From Gemmatimonadota bacterium (GTDB taxonomy: Bacteria; Gemmatimonadota; Gemmatimonadetes; Gemmatimonadales; Gemmatimonadaceae): DNA of 64,000 nt. Location of the stretch: contig JADKAQ010000046.1 in NCBI GenBank assembly GCA_016719105.1, forward strand, positions 1-64,000, written 5' to 3'. A program made the position numbers and the translations under genes. Numbering within the stretch: the stretch's first letter is position 1; every line of letters starts with the position of its first letter. Positions 34,933 through 43,612 of this stretch are shown in pieces. The notes under the pieces are model-generated. The model was not told the origin of the DNA and made no database searches. It saw nothing but the letters and a program-made list of their open reading frames with translations.

Positions 34933-37017
34933 CTAACGCACTGCCCTGATGCGGATCGCCTGTCCGCCCCCAGGGGCGAGCACCATGCGCAGCGTCGTCG
35001 TCGCGCTCACCGGGCGCCGAGCGATCGCGACGGGGAGCGGGTTGTCACGCCAGTGCGCCCCCGGCCCATCAGCGTACACCTCCGCCACGTAGCGCTTGCC
35101 GGCACCGAGGAAGTTGAGCGGGAGGTCGAAGGTGCGCCCCTCTTCGTCGGTGATCCCACCAACGAACCACTCGTCCTTCCCCTTCGCCTTGCGAGCCACC
35201 ACGACGTAGTCGCCAATCTTGCCCGTGAGGACACGCGTGGTGTCCCAGTCGACCGCCACGTCGCGGATGAACTGGAACGGCGCCTTCCCCTCGTAGTTCT
35301 CCGGGAGGTCGGCCGCCATCTGCAACGGCGAGTACAGCACGACGTACAGGGCGAGCTGCTTGGCGAGCGTAGTGCGCGGTCGTGGCTGCTCCGGCGTGCG
35401 CGGCTTCCCCGCGCTGGTCAGGAAGATGTCGAAGATCCCGGGAGTGTAGTCCATCGGCCCCGAGAGCAATCGCGTGAAGAAGAGGATCGTCTCGTGTTCC
35501 GGCGGATTGCCCCCTTCGCCCCCCCACGCATTGTACTCCTGCCCACGCGCCCCTTCCCGCGTCATCATGTTCGGGTAGGTGCGACGTTCGCCGGTGTCCT
35601 TGATGGGTTCGTGCGCGTCGATCGTGATCCCGTACTTCGCCGCCGTTTCCACCACCTTCCGGAAGTGGCGCACCATGAGCTGCGAGTGATGGGCGTCGCC
35701 GGCGCGTGTCTTGTCGCCCACGTAGCCCGTCTTGACCGCGGTGATGCCGAGGGACTGGTAGAGGGCGAAGGCGCTATCGAGCTGGCGCTCGTAGTTGGCC
35801 ACCCCCATCCCCGTCTCGTTATGCCCGATCAGCGCGACCCCCTTCGACTTGGCGTACGCGGCCACCCCCTGGAGGTCGTAGTCGGGGTACGGCTGGGTGA
35901 AGGAGAACTTGTCGCCGTTCTCGATCCAGTTGCCGTCCCACCCGATGTTCCACCCTTCCACGAGCGTCCCGCCGAGCGCGTTGGCCGCGGCAAAATCGAT
36001 GTAGCGCTTCGTGTTCGCCGTGGTGGCACCGTGCTTCGCCCCCGACTCCCACGACCACGTCCCCAGGTGCATCCCCCACCAGATGCCGTTGTACTTCATC
36101 GGGGTGATGTAGCTGGTGTTGGTGATGACGTTCGGCGGATTGAGGTTGAGCCCGAGCACCGACGGGACGAGGTCGGCGGCGCGGTCGGCCAGCTGAATGG
36201 TGCGCCACGGCGTGTGGAACGGGGTGCGCGCGGTGACGGCGCTCCCATCGGCCATCGGCGCCAGCACCGCGTGCAGCGTGCGATCCTGCTCCTTGTTGGC
36301 GCGCAGGTTCATCGAGGCATAGTCGACGAGATTCGCCTCGTGGATCACCACGTGCGTCCCGTCCTTGGTCTCCATCGTCAGCGGCGTGTGCACGGTGTCG
36401 AGCGTGCTCACCGGCGAGGCGCGATAGAGGTACTCGTAGCGGTTGAAGCGGAACGACGGGATCCACCAGGCGCGCGCATCGTCCGCCATGGCGAACTCGG
36501 TGAGCTCCTCCATGATGGTGAAGTCGCGGAGCGCGTCCTGCGCGGGGAGCTCGTAGCGAAAGCCGACGCCGTCGTTGAAGGCGCGGAAGGCGACGACGAG
36601 GCGGCGCCCCGGCGGCTGTGTCTCCTCGACCGATACCTTCAACTCGTTATGGTGGTCGCGCACGCGCGCCACCTCGCCCCACGGCTGCGTCCACGTCTCG
36701 TCGTGCGCGGCGTTCGAGGACCCGGTGATGCGCAGTCCATCCTTGAGCGGCGGCGCGCCGCGGAAGGTGAAGCCCAGCCGCGATGGCGTGACGATCGGGC
36801 GTCCCTTGCGCGACACGGCGTAGTACAGCCCCCCCTCGCGCACGAGGACCGTCACCTCGTTGCGCCCGTCGGGCGAGGCGAGGCGGAGCGCCCCGGTCGT
36901 CGCGGTCCCTTGCGTCGCCGCGATCGTCGGCGCCATGACGGCCGCCAGTGCCACCCAGATACTCGTCCGCCGGGCGAGCCCCCGCAGCGCGCGTGCGCAA
37001 CGATGCCTAACGGTCAT
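34933..37017 (-). CDS. susB: GH97 alpha-glucosidase (SusB-like)
   Basis: 694 residues with a signal peptide (ALAAVMAPTIAATQG), so periplasmic. Layout: N-terminal beta-sandwich (SPDGRNEVTVLVREGGLYYAV), catalytic barrel with LVEGWNIGWDGNW, VALIGHNETGMGVANYE, AVKTGYVGD and DAHEPIKDTGERRTYPN followed by EGARGQEYNAWGGEGG, then a C-terminal sheet. The Glu in the G-H-N-E segment and the H-E-P segment fit the inverting SusB branch of GH97, not the retaining branch with an Asp nucleophile. It would trim maltooligosaccharides delivered by SusC/SusD. The ATG at 37017 overlaps the upstream haloperoxidase 3' end by 11 nt. Its stop TAG lies in a GTTAGGC word. Confidence 0.93.
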   Translation of the reverse strand: MTVRHRCARALRGLARRTSIWVALAAVMAPTIAATQGTATTGALRLASPDGRNEVTVLVREGGLYYAVSRKGRPIVTPSRLGFTFRGAPPLKDGLRITGSSNAAHDETWTQPWGEVARVRDHHNELKVSVEETQPPGRRLVVAFRAFNDGVGFRYELPAQDALRDFTIMEELTEFAMADDARAWWIPSFRFNRYEYLYRASPVSTLDTVHTPLTMETKDGTHVVIHEANLVDYASMNLRANKEQDRTLHAVLAPMADGSAVTARTPFHTPWRTIQLADRAADLVPSVLGLNLNPPNVITNTSYITPMKYNGIWWGMHLGTWSWESGAKHGATTANTKRYIDFAAANALGGTLVEGWNIGWDGNWIENGDKFSFTQPYPDYDLQGVAAYAKSKGVALIGHNETGMGVANYERQLDSAFALYQSLGITAVKTGYVGDKTRAGDAHHSQLMVRHFRKVVETAAKYGITIDAHEPIKDTGERRTYPNMMTREGARGQEYNAWGGEGGNPPEHETILFFTRLLSGPMDYTPGIFDIFLTSAGKPRTPEQPRPRTTLAKQLALYVVLYSPLQMAADLPENYEGKAPFQFIRDVAVDWDTTRVLTGKIGDYVVVARKAKGKDEWFVGGITDEEGRTFDLPLNFLGAGKRYVAEVYADGPGAHWRDNPLPVAIARRPVSATTTLRMVLAPGGGQAIRIRAVR

Positions 37018-38392
37018 GGCCAGCCGCGACGACGGCCCCGCTGGGACGCGTATGGATGCGCTCCACCACCAGCGCCCCGACCCGCTTGCCTTGCGCACTC
37101 CCCTGGTCGATCGCGCGCCGGTAGTGAATCCCGCCGTACAACCGGCTGATCGCCGCCTCGTTCGCCGCGTCGGCGAACGACGGGAAGCTGCGTACCGGGA
37201 GGCCGTACGACATCTCCGTCGAGTCGCTGAAGGCGAAGCTGTCGCCGAAGATGTCGGTGAGCACCGTCGACGCCGCGTTCGAGATCACGCTATGGCCGCT
37301 CGTGTACTCGGGGAACGGCGGCGTCTGCAGCGCCGGCTCCCATGCTTCGTCGATGTAGCGATTGATGTACGTCTCTGGGCGAATGAGCGAACTCCGGTAC
37401 TTCTCGTCCCACGACGAGATGAAGCCATCGGCCAGGGCGATCGATGTGCGCGCGTAGGCGTCGGCGGTGCGCAGCGGGTCGGCCCCTGCCTTGCGCGAGG
37501 CGAGCCCCACGATCCCCATCCAGTGCCCGCCCGGGGTGATCTTCTTCGTGGCGAACATCGTGTGCCCCTGCACGTGCATCACGTACGGATTGCAGTCCCA
37601 GAACGCGAGGATCTCCCGCTGCTCGTCGGTGAGCTTCGCCTTCACCTCGTAGACTTCACGCGCCTCCTTCATGAAGGGCGACGAGGCCACGGAGTCGAAG
37701 GGGAGCGGCGGTTCGGGGCGGAACTGCGACCCGGTGTCCATCACGAAGGGGCGCAGCTCGCCCCAGTGCGGCTCGACCGCGTCCATGTAGGCGGGGGGAG
37801 TCGGAATCCAGCGCTCGCGCGCCTGCGTCACCGAATACTTAGGCCAGCCGCGCGACTCCTTGAAGCGATCCTGCCCCGCCCAGGCCAGGATGTGCGTGGC
37901 CACCGTATCGCCATAGGCAATCGACGCGCGATACACGTCGGCCGGGAGGCGCCGCTCGTAGCGCGCGTCCATCGCGACCCGGAGCGAGTCCATGCGGGCC
38001 CGCGAGAAGGTCAGCGCCTGCCCCACCACCATGAACGCGTGCACCCCCGCCAGCGGGTACGACAGCGTCCCTCCGGGCGCAGGGCGTGGCACGGGGGCGA
38101 GGCCGTTCACCTGCCCCGCCAGCGTGCGATAGGTGGTGTCCCCCTGCCGCAACGCCTCGTACGCCGCCACGCTCGCGTACGCATACACGCGGCTCGCCTG
38201 CGGCGGGGAGAAGATGTCGTAGATGATGACGTCGCTCAGCTGGTCCACCGCCTGGTGCAGCAGCTCCGTGTCCGACGCGGTCGACGGCCGGGCACTCGCC
38301 TTGCCGGAGCACGCCACCCCACCTAACGCGGATAACACCAGCACGGCGACGGTCGCGCCGGCAGAGATTCGCTTCGAGATGCTTTGGTGCAT
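37007..38392 (-). CDS. Vanadium-haloperoxidase/PAP2-type lipoprotein
   Basis: 461 residues. A lipoprotein signal ends LGGVACSG. The PAP2-fold phosphate/vanadate pocket is seen as PPFPEYTSGHSVISNAAS (core SGH) and AISRLYGGIHYRRAIDQG (SR, five residues, H, then D). The acid phosphatase first motif is also suggested by FATKKITPGGHW. Proteins of this size with this C-terminal pair are usually annotated as vanadium-dependent haloperoxidases; true halogenation needs test, and phosphatase activity is the alternative. It starts 2 nt after the upstream FG-GAP lipoprotein stop and overlaps GH97, so it is firmly inside the susC operon. Its stop TAG also lies in GTTAGGC. Confidence 0.87.
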   Translation of the reverse strand: MHQSISKRISAGATVAVLVLSALGGVACSGKASARPSTASDTELLHQAVDQLSDVIIYDIFSPPQASRVYAYASVAAYEALRQGDTTYRTLAGQVNGLAPVPRPAPGGTLSYPLAGVHAFMVVGQALTFSRARMDSLRVAMDARYERRLPADVYRASIAYGDTVATHILAWAGQDRFKESRGWPKYSVTQARERWIPTPPAYMDAVEPHWGELRPFVMDTGSQFRPEPPLPFDSVASSPFMKEAREVYEVKAKLTDEQREILAFWDCNPYVMHVQGHTMFATKKITPGGHWMGIVGLASRKAGADPLRTADAYARTSIALADGFISSWDEKYRSSLIRPETYINRYIDEAWEPALQTPPFPEYTSGHSVISNAASTVLTDIFGDSFAFSDSTEMSYGLPVRSFPSFADAANEAAISRLYGGIHYRRAIDQGSAQGKRVGALVVERIHTRPSGAVVAAGHDR

Positions 38393-38394
38393 CG

Positions 38395-41300
38395 TCAGTT
38401 CCTCGAGCCGGTGCCCGCGGCCACCGACCGCGACACCGGGCGAAAGACGAGTGGTCGGTCGTTGTTGCGCGCCACCACGATCAGCTCACCACTGCGCGTG
38501 CGGACGCGCTGGATGTCGCGCGATTGCCCGGGGACGACGAAGCCGATCGCCGCCCCCGTGAGCGGGGCGAAGCCCCCCTTCCCATCACCACGCAGCACGA
38601 GCCCGCGGCTCTCTGCCGCCCGCCCGATCTCCGGCTTGAAGCCATCGAAGTTGCCCGCCACGAGCAGGTCGAGCGCGCCATCACCATCCACGTCGCGCGG
38701 CAGGATCCCATAAATCGGGGCAAGCTGTGCCTCGTCAGGCAGCGGAACGAGCGTGAAGCTCCCGTTGCCGTCGTTGCGCAGCAACGCGCTGGCAAAGGTC
38801 TGCACCGACCGCTCGAGGGCCCCGGTCCGATCGGACGCCGGGAAGATGTCGTCGACCGTCGCCTTGGCGAAGTCTTCGTAGTTGAGGTAGCGCGCCTTGA
38901 GCGGCGGGATCGCCTTGATCAAGTCGTCGCGCAGCACGATGGGGTAGCGCTTCCCTTGGGCGTAGCACGCCACCACCTGCTCGGCGAAGCCGTTCCCGTC
39001 GAAGTCCTTCACCAGCATCGTCGCCGGTTCGCTGCCGCTCGCCTTGAGGCGCGTGTTGAGCCCGAGGTTGCCAACCACGAAGTCGACGCGCCCGTCGCCC
39101 GTGAAGTCGCCGGCGACGATGCGGTTCCACCAGCCGGCGCTCTGCTCCAGCCCCTTTGCGACCAGCGGCGTGAGGCGACCGCCCCCGGCGTTGCGGAAGA
39201 TGGCGATCGGCATCCACTCGCCCACCACCACCAGGTCGGCGCGGCGATCGCCATCCACATCCTGCCAGGCGGCGTCGGTCACCATCCCCACGCGCAGCAG
39301 TTCGGGCGCGAGCTGCGCGGTCACGTTGGTGAAGCGCCCGCGCCCATCGTTGCGCAGCAACGCGCTCGCTGGCGCCTCGCCGTACTTCCACGGCACCACG
39401 CGTCCACCCACGAAGAGGTCGATGTCACCGTCGCCGTCGTAGTCGCCGGCCACCGGACGCGAGCCGGCCACGAACTCGACCGGCACGCCGTCGGCGCTCT
39501 TGCTGAACGTCCCGCGCCCATCGTTGAGGTACAGGCGATCCTGCAGCGCAGGGGCCATGTCCGAGTACTCGTTGCCGCCGCTCACGACGAACAGGTCCTT
39601 GTCGCCGTCGCCGTCGGCATCGAAGAAGGTCGCCCCCACATCCTCGGAGATCGCGTCGGTATCGAAGGCCGCGACACGCGCGGCGGCAAATCGCCCGTCG
39701 CCCTGCTGCAGGAGGAGCGCCCCGGCCTGCTCCTTGGCCCCACCCAGGTACACGTCGTCGAGCCCATCACCGTTCACATCGGCCACCGCCATCGCCGGCC
39801 CTTCGGTCGACAGCATCTTGGGGATCAACCGCTCCCGATCGAAGTCGACGAAGTCGTTCTCGCGGTGCGTGAAGGGGAGCCCGTCGATGTTCGCCGCCTG
39901 GGCGAAGAGCGTTCCGCCAGCCGCAACCGGCGTCGGCGTGGCCCCAGGCGCTGCGGCATCCGGCGCTGCGGCGGCCGACGCCTGCGCCACCACCAGCCGC
40001 TGCCCCGCGGCGACCAGCCCCATCGCGCTCACGCGCCCGTCGGGCCACTCCACGCGCACCGCCGCCGCCGAGTCGCGCGCGCCAAGGCCGAACGACAGCA
40101 CGTAGTCCACCGACGACTGGAAGCCGCGCGCCGGGTTGAGCTCCTGCACCAGCGTGTCGCCCCCTGCCACCACGCTCACCCGCGCCCCGACCGCGAAGCG
40201 GTTCTTCCCCTCGCCGTCGAGGCGTACCTGCAGCCAGCGGTTTGCCTTGGCGACCGACAACGCGTTGTTGCGATAGACGAACGCCTCGGCGTTCACGTTG
40301 TTCACCACCAGGTCGAGCGCCCCATCGCCATCGAGGTCGCCGTAGGCGGCGCCGCTGGAGAACGACGGGGTGTCGAGCCCCCACGCCTTGGCCTCGTTGC
40401 TGAAGGCCAGCGCGCCGCGGTTCTGGAAGGCGTAGTTCGGGATCGGCGTCGACTTCATCGCGTTGATCAGCTTCATGAAGTCGACGTCGCCGTTCTTCTT
40501 CATCGCCCCTTCCATCGTCGACTCGTTGGCGAGGAAGGCGATGTAGTCCTGCGACGTCACGTCCTTCACCAGCCCGTTGGTGACGAAGATGTCCTTGCGG
40601 CCATCCAGGTCGAGGTCGGCGATGAGGGCGCTCCAGCTCCAGTCGGTGCGCGCCACGCCGGCCATCTGCCCGACGTCGGTGAACGTCCCGTTCCGGTTGT
40701 TGCGCTGCAGCATGTTGCGCATGAACTGGTAGCCGTAGCCGTTGGCCACCTTGGTCTGGTACACGTCCCACCCCTCGAACGACGCCATCGTGCGCAGGCG
40801 GTACTCGTCCTCGGGGAGCATGTCGGTGGTGTAGATGTCCGACCATCCGTCGTTGTCGACGTCGGCCATGTCCATCCCCATCGAGAAGTAGCTGTCGGCC
40901 GTCAGCTGCCGGTCGAGCGCTTCGTCGAAGGTCCCGTCGTGCTTGTTGAGGTACAGGTAGTCGCGCTCGAAGAAGTCGTTCGAGACGTACACATCGGGCC
41001 AGCCGTCGCGGTTGACGTCGGCCACGCCGAGCCCGAGCCCGAAGCCGATCTCGCTGCCGAAGATCCCGGCCGCGGCGCTCACGTCGGAGTACTTGCCGTT
41101 GTCGTTGCGATAGAGCTTGTGCCCGCCGTACGGGTCGCGCTCGTTGCGCGTGTTGCGCTGCCCGAACGAGCTCACCGGGCGCGGCGAGTTGTTGATGAGG
41201 AAGAGATCGAGGTCGCCGTCCCGGTCGTAGTCGAGGAAGGCCGCGTGTGTCGTGTAGCCTTCGTCGGCCACGCCGTACGCCTCCCCCTCTTCCTTGAACG

Positions 41301-41841
41301 TCGGGACGCTGTCGGCGCCGGCTCCCTGGTTGATCCACAGGGTGTTGCGGCGCTTGGACGGTTCCACCTGCCCGGCATGCGAGAGGTAGATGTCGAGCTT
41401 CCCGTCGGCATTGACGTCGGCGAGCGTGACGCCAGTGGTCCATGCGCGCTGCGGGTCGAGCCCTGCCCCCGCGGTCACGTCGCGAAAGCGGAACTTCCCC
41501 TCGTTCAGGTAGAGCTTCGCCCCGCCCTGATTGGAAGTGAGGATGACCTCGGGGAGTCCGTCGCCCGTGAGGTCGCCGATCGCCACGCCACCGCCGTTGT
41601 AGAAATTGCGGTAGATGAAGACGTTGACGTCGCTCGACTCCGTCAGCTCGTTGGAGAAGCGAACGCCGGTATACGACGACGGAAGCAACGAGAAGAGCTT
41701 TCCGTCGGAGGGCGGCGGCGCGGCGCTGCGGTCATAGCCGGCGGCTGCGTTCTCGGGCGCACGCGAACACGCGGCGGCAACAACGATGAACGCCGGCACG
41801 AGCAGCCGTCGGGGCGCCGGTACCCTGCGCATCCCCTGCAT
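38395..41841 (-). CDS. Giant FG-GAP/VCBS-repeat and ASPIC/UnbV lipoprotein 2
   Basis: 1148 residues. The signal ends FIVVAAACS, a lipobox. The blades show GVAIGDLTGDGLPEVILTS, DVNADGKLDIYLSH, DYDRDGDLDLFLI and FDADGDGDKDLFVV. The ASPIC/UnbV part lies at FAVGARVSVVAGGDTLVQELN with GLGARDSAAAVRVEWPDGR. The domain order is the same as the 31548 protein and many blade sequences match, so the two arose by duplication within this locus. It is the third gene of the susC operon, 134 nt below susD with a strong hairpin in the gap. The start at 41841 is chosen for the signal peptide; the frame is open to 41916. Function unknown, probably envelope-exposed. Confidence 0.88.
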   Translation of the reverse strand: MQGMRRVPAPRRLLVPAFIVVAAACSRAPENAAAGYDRSAAPPPSDGKLFSLLPSSYTGVRFSNELTESSDVNVFIYRNFYNGGGVAIGDLTGDGLPEVILTSNQGGAKLYLNEGKFRFRDVTAGAGLDPQRAWTTGVTLADVNADGKLDIYLSHAGQVEPSKRRNTLWINQGAGADSVPTFKEEGEAYGVADEGYTTHAAFLDYDRDGDLDLFLINNSPRPVSSFGQRNTRNERDPYGGHKLYRNDNGKYSDVSAAAGIFGSEIGFGLGLGVADVNRDGWPDVYVSNDFFERDYLYLNKHDGTFDEALDRQLTADSYFSMGMDMADVDNDGWSDIYTTDMLPEDEYRLRTMASFEGWDVYQTKVANGYGYQFMRNMLQRNNRNGTFTDVGQMAGVARTDWSWSALIADLDLDGRKDIFVTNGLVKDVTSQDYIAFLANESTMEGAMKKNGDVDFMKLINAMKSTPIPNYAFQNRGALAFSNEAKAWGLDTPSFSSGAAYGDLDGDGALDLVVNNVNAEAFVYRNNALSVAKANRWLQVRLDGEGKNRFAVGARVSVVAGGDTLVQELNPARGFQSSVDYVLSFGLGARDSAAAVRVEWPDGRVSAMGLVAAGQRLVVAQASAAAAPDAAAPGATPTPVAAGGTLFAQAANIDGLPFTHRENDFVDFDRERLIPKMLSTEGPAMAVADVNGDGLDDVYLGGAKEQAGALLLQQGDGRFAAARVAAFDTDAISEDVGATFFDADGDGDKDLFVVSGGNEYSDMAPALQDRLYLNDGRGTFSKSADGVPVEFVAGSRPVAGDYDGDGDIDLFVGGRVVPWKYGEAPASALLRNDGRGRFTNVTAQLAPELLRVGMVTDAAWQDVDGDRRADLVVVGEWMPIAIFRNAGGGRLTPLVAKGLEQSAGWWNRIVAGDFTGDGRVDFVVGNLGLNTRLKASGSEPATMLVKDFDGNGFAEQVVACYAQGKRYPIVLRDDLIKAIPPLKARYLNYEDFAKATVDDIFPASDRTGALERSVQTFASALLRNDGNGSFTLVPLPDEAQLAPIYGILPRDVDGDGALDLLVAGNFDGFKPEIGRAAESRGLVLRGDGKGGFAPLTGAAIGFVVPGQSRDIQRVRTRSGELIVVARNNDRPLVFRPVSRSVAAGTGSRN

Positions 41842-41910
41842 TGTGAGGTCCAGAGAAGAGAAAATGACGGCGCGCCAGTCGCACTTTCTGCGCGCAGCGA
41901 CTCCCGGGAG

Positions 41911-41948
41911 CGCCATAGCCTGCCCCCGTGTGGGAGCAGGCTATGGCG
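41911..41948 (-). terminator. 13-bp perfect hairpin after susD (attenuator or stability element)
   Basis: CGCCATAGCCTGC and GCAGGCTATGGCG pair perfectly, with an inner CCC/GGG extension. On the transcribed minus strand it lies 27 nt past the susD stop and 69 nt before the next start. It has no T tract, so it may protect the susCD message or lower readthrough. Confidence 0.65.
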
Positions 41949-41975
41949 GCCCTGCGGAAAGTCAATCAGAGAGAA

Positions 41976-43517
41976 TCAGTAGCCCGCGTTCTGCGTGAGG
42001 AGCGGGTTGTTCTGGATCTGCGTGATCGGGATCGGCATCAGGATGCGGTACCCGGCCGTCGCGGTCTTGAACTGACGCGCGTCGGTGTAACCACCCAGGC
42101 GAATCATGTCCTGGCGGCGCTTGGCTTCGCCGGCGAACTCGAAGAGACGCTCGTCGAGGATCGCCTGACGCGTGAGCGCCGTCAGCGGACGATCCGGCTC
42201 GAAGACACGGGCGCGGAGCTGGTTGATGATCGTCAGCGCAGCCGCCGTGTTGCCCTGCTCGAACAGCGCCTCGGCCTTGATCATGTGCATCTCGGCCAGG
42301 CGGAAGTACGGGAACTTGTGCGGGTGCGAGTCACCGTTCGGCGCCGTGACGAACGGCGGGAACTTGTTGATGCGCGGCCCTTCGGCCTCGGTGGCCTTGG
42401 TGATGTCCTGGATCGTCTCGGTGAAGACGAGCGGGTTGCCCGCGCGATCGTTCACGTTGGCGCCGGTCACGAAGCTCTTCTGCTGCCCGACGAGCCAGAT
42501 GCTGCGGCGCGTGTCGGCCGGATCGTACTTGCGGTACGTCTCGGCGATCGTCGCGAAGCCATTCCACGGGCCACCGCCCACGCCGTGCTGCGCGTAGTGC
42601 AGGGGGCGCTGCGGCAGCGAGTTGCCGATGCCCGGCGGGTTGTTCGTGTTGTTGATGACGAAGATGAGCTCAGGCGAGCTGGCGTTGTCCGCGTTGAAGT
42701 TGGACTGCCAGTTGCTGGCCAGGCTGTAGACGCCCGAGTTGATCACCGCGTCGGCGTACTGGATCGCCTCGGCGAGGCGCTTCGGGGCGGCGGTCAGCCC
42801 CGAGGCAGTGACCGTGCCCTGGAAGACCGGGGCGTTGAGGTACATGTTCGCCAGGATGGCGTTGGCGACATGCTTGTTGATACGGCCGTAGGCCAGCGGA
42901 CGCTCGGGGAGCGAAGCGATCGCCGCCTTGAGCTCGGTCTCGATGAACTTGAAGACTTCGTCACGCGAGGCGCGCGCCGTCGGCTTCACTTCGGTCGTCG
43001 TCACGATGGGAACGCCGCCGAACATGTCCATCAGCACGTAGTAGAACCAGGCGCGCAGCACACGCAGCTCGCCCAGGTTCGCCGCCTTGGAGGCGCTCGT
43101 GCTCTTCTCGACCACGTCGATCATCAGGTTCGCCTTGGCCACACCGGCGAACATGTTGTTCCACAGGCCGTTCATGTCGTCCAGGGCAGAGCCGGAGTTC
43201 GGGCTCCACGCCTGCTTGTAGATCTCGATCCAGCGACCGTTGTCGAACCAGTCGCTGCCACGGGTCGGGACGATCTGCTCGTCCGTCGTGATTTCAGAGA
43301 GGTTGTAGTACGCCCACTGCGTCTGGCGAAGCTGCGCGTACACCGAGGCCGCACCCGCGAGGATTTCCGGGTCGGTCTTGAAGGCGTTCTCCGGAGTGAG
43401 CGCGTCGAGCGGCGTCTCCGTGAGGTCCGTGCAGCCAGCCACCGCACTCAGCGCACCCGCAAGCACCACGGCGCCAAGCCGCGAGCGGCGGAGGGAGAGC
43501 GAAGAGAAGATCGGCAT
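41976..43517 (-). CDS. susD: SusD/RagB family outer-membrane glycan-binding lipoprotein
   Basis: 513 residues. A lipoprotein signal (AGALSAVAGCTD, lipobox) precedes the SusD fold: ETPLDALTPENAFKTD start, ELRVLRAWFYYVLMDMFGGVPIVT in the TPR part, YGRINKHVANAILANMYLN, and HKFPYFRLAEMHMIKAEALFEQGN followed by an ILDERLFEFAGEAKRRQDMIRLG end. SusD lids the SusC barrel and captures oligosaccharides outside the cell. It is 95 nt downstream of susC; a hairpin lies in that gap and another after this gene. The substrate is likely an alpha-glucan given GH97, GH13 and GH77 in the window, but SusD sequence does not prove it. Confidence 0.95.
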   Translation of the reverse strand: MPIFSSLSLRRSRLGAVVLAGALSAVAGCTDLTETPLDALTPENAFKTDPEILAGAASVYAQLRQTQWAYYNLSEITTDEQIVPTRGSDWFDNGRWIEIYKQAWSPNSGSALDDMNGLWNNMFAGVAKANLMIDVVEKSTSASKAANLGELRVLRAWFYYVLMDMFGGVPIVTTTEVKPTARASRDEVFKFIETELKAAIASLPERPLAYGRINKHVANAILANMYLNAPVFQGTVTASGLTAAPKRLAEAIQYADAVINSGVYSLASNWQSNFNADNASSPELIFVINNTNNPPGIGNSLPQRPLHYAQHGVGGGPWNGFATIAETYRKYDPADTRRSIWLVGQQKSFVTGANVNDRAGNPLVFTETIQDITKATEAEGPRINKFPPFVTAPNGDSHPHKFPYFRLAEMHMIKAEALFEQGNTAAALTIINQLRARVFEPDRPLTALTRQAILDERLFEFAGEAKRRQDMIRLGGYTDARQFKTATAGYRILMPIPITQIQNNPLLTQNAGY

Positions 43518-43571
43518 ATGAGTCGGAGGTTACCTGATCACTGTTGGTTTCGAATGAATCGGGGCCAGTCC

Positions 43572-43604
43572 TCGGTGGCGCGCCCGAGAGCGACGCGCCA
43601 CCGA
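43572..43604 (-). terminator. 11-bp perfect hairpin between susC and susD
   Basis: TCGGTGGCGCG and CGCGCCACCGA pair perfectly across 11 nt, starting 8 nt past the susC stop. It is probably a processing or partial-termination element that sets susC and susD message levels. No T tract follows on the minus strand. Confidence 0.6.
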
Positions 43605-43612
43605 CGTCGGTC

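Noticed and set aside
38524..41982. Plus-strand open frame of about 1150 codons opposite the FG-GAP lipoprotein
   Set aside because: It is an antisense shadow of GC-rich coding DNA: composition is Arg/His/Val-rich with no family motif, whereas the minus strand has clear FG-GAP blades and a lipobox.
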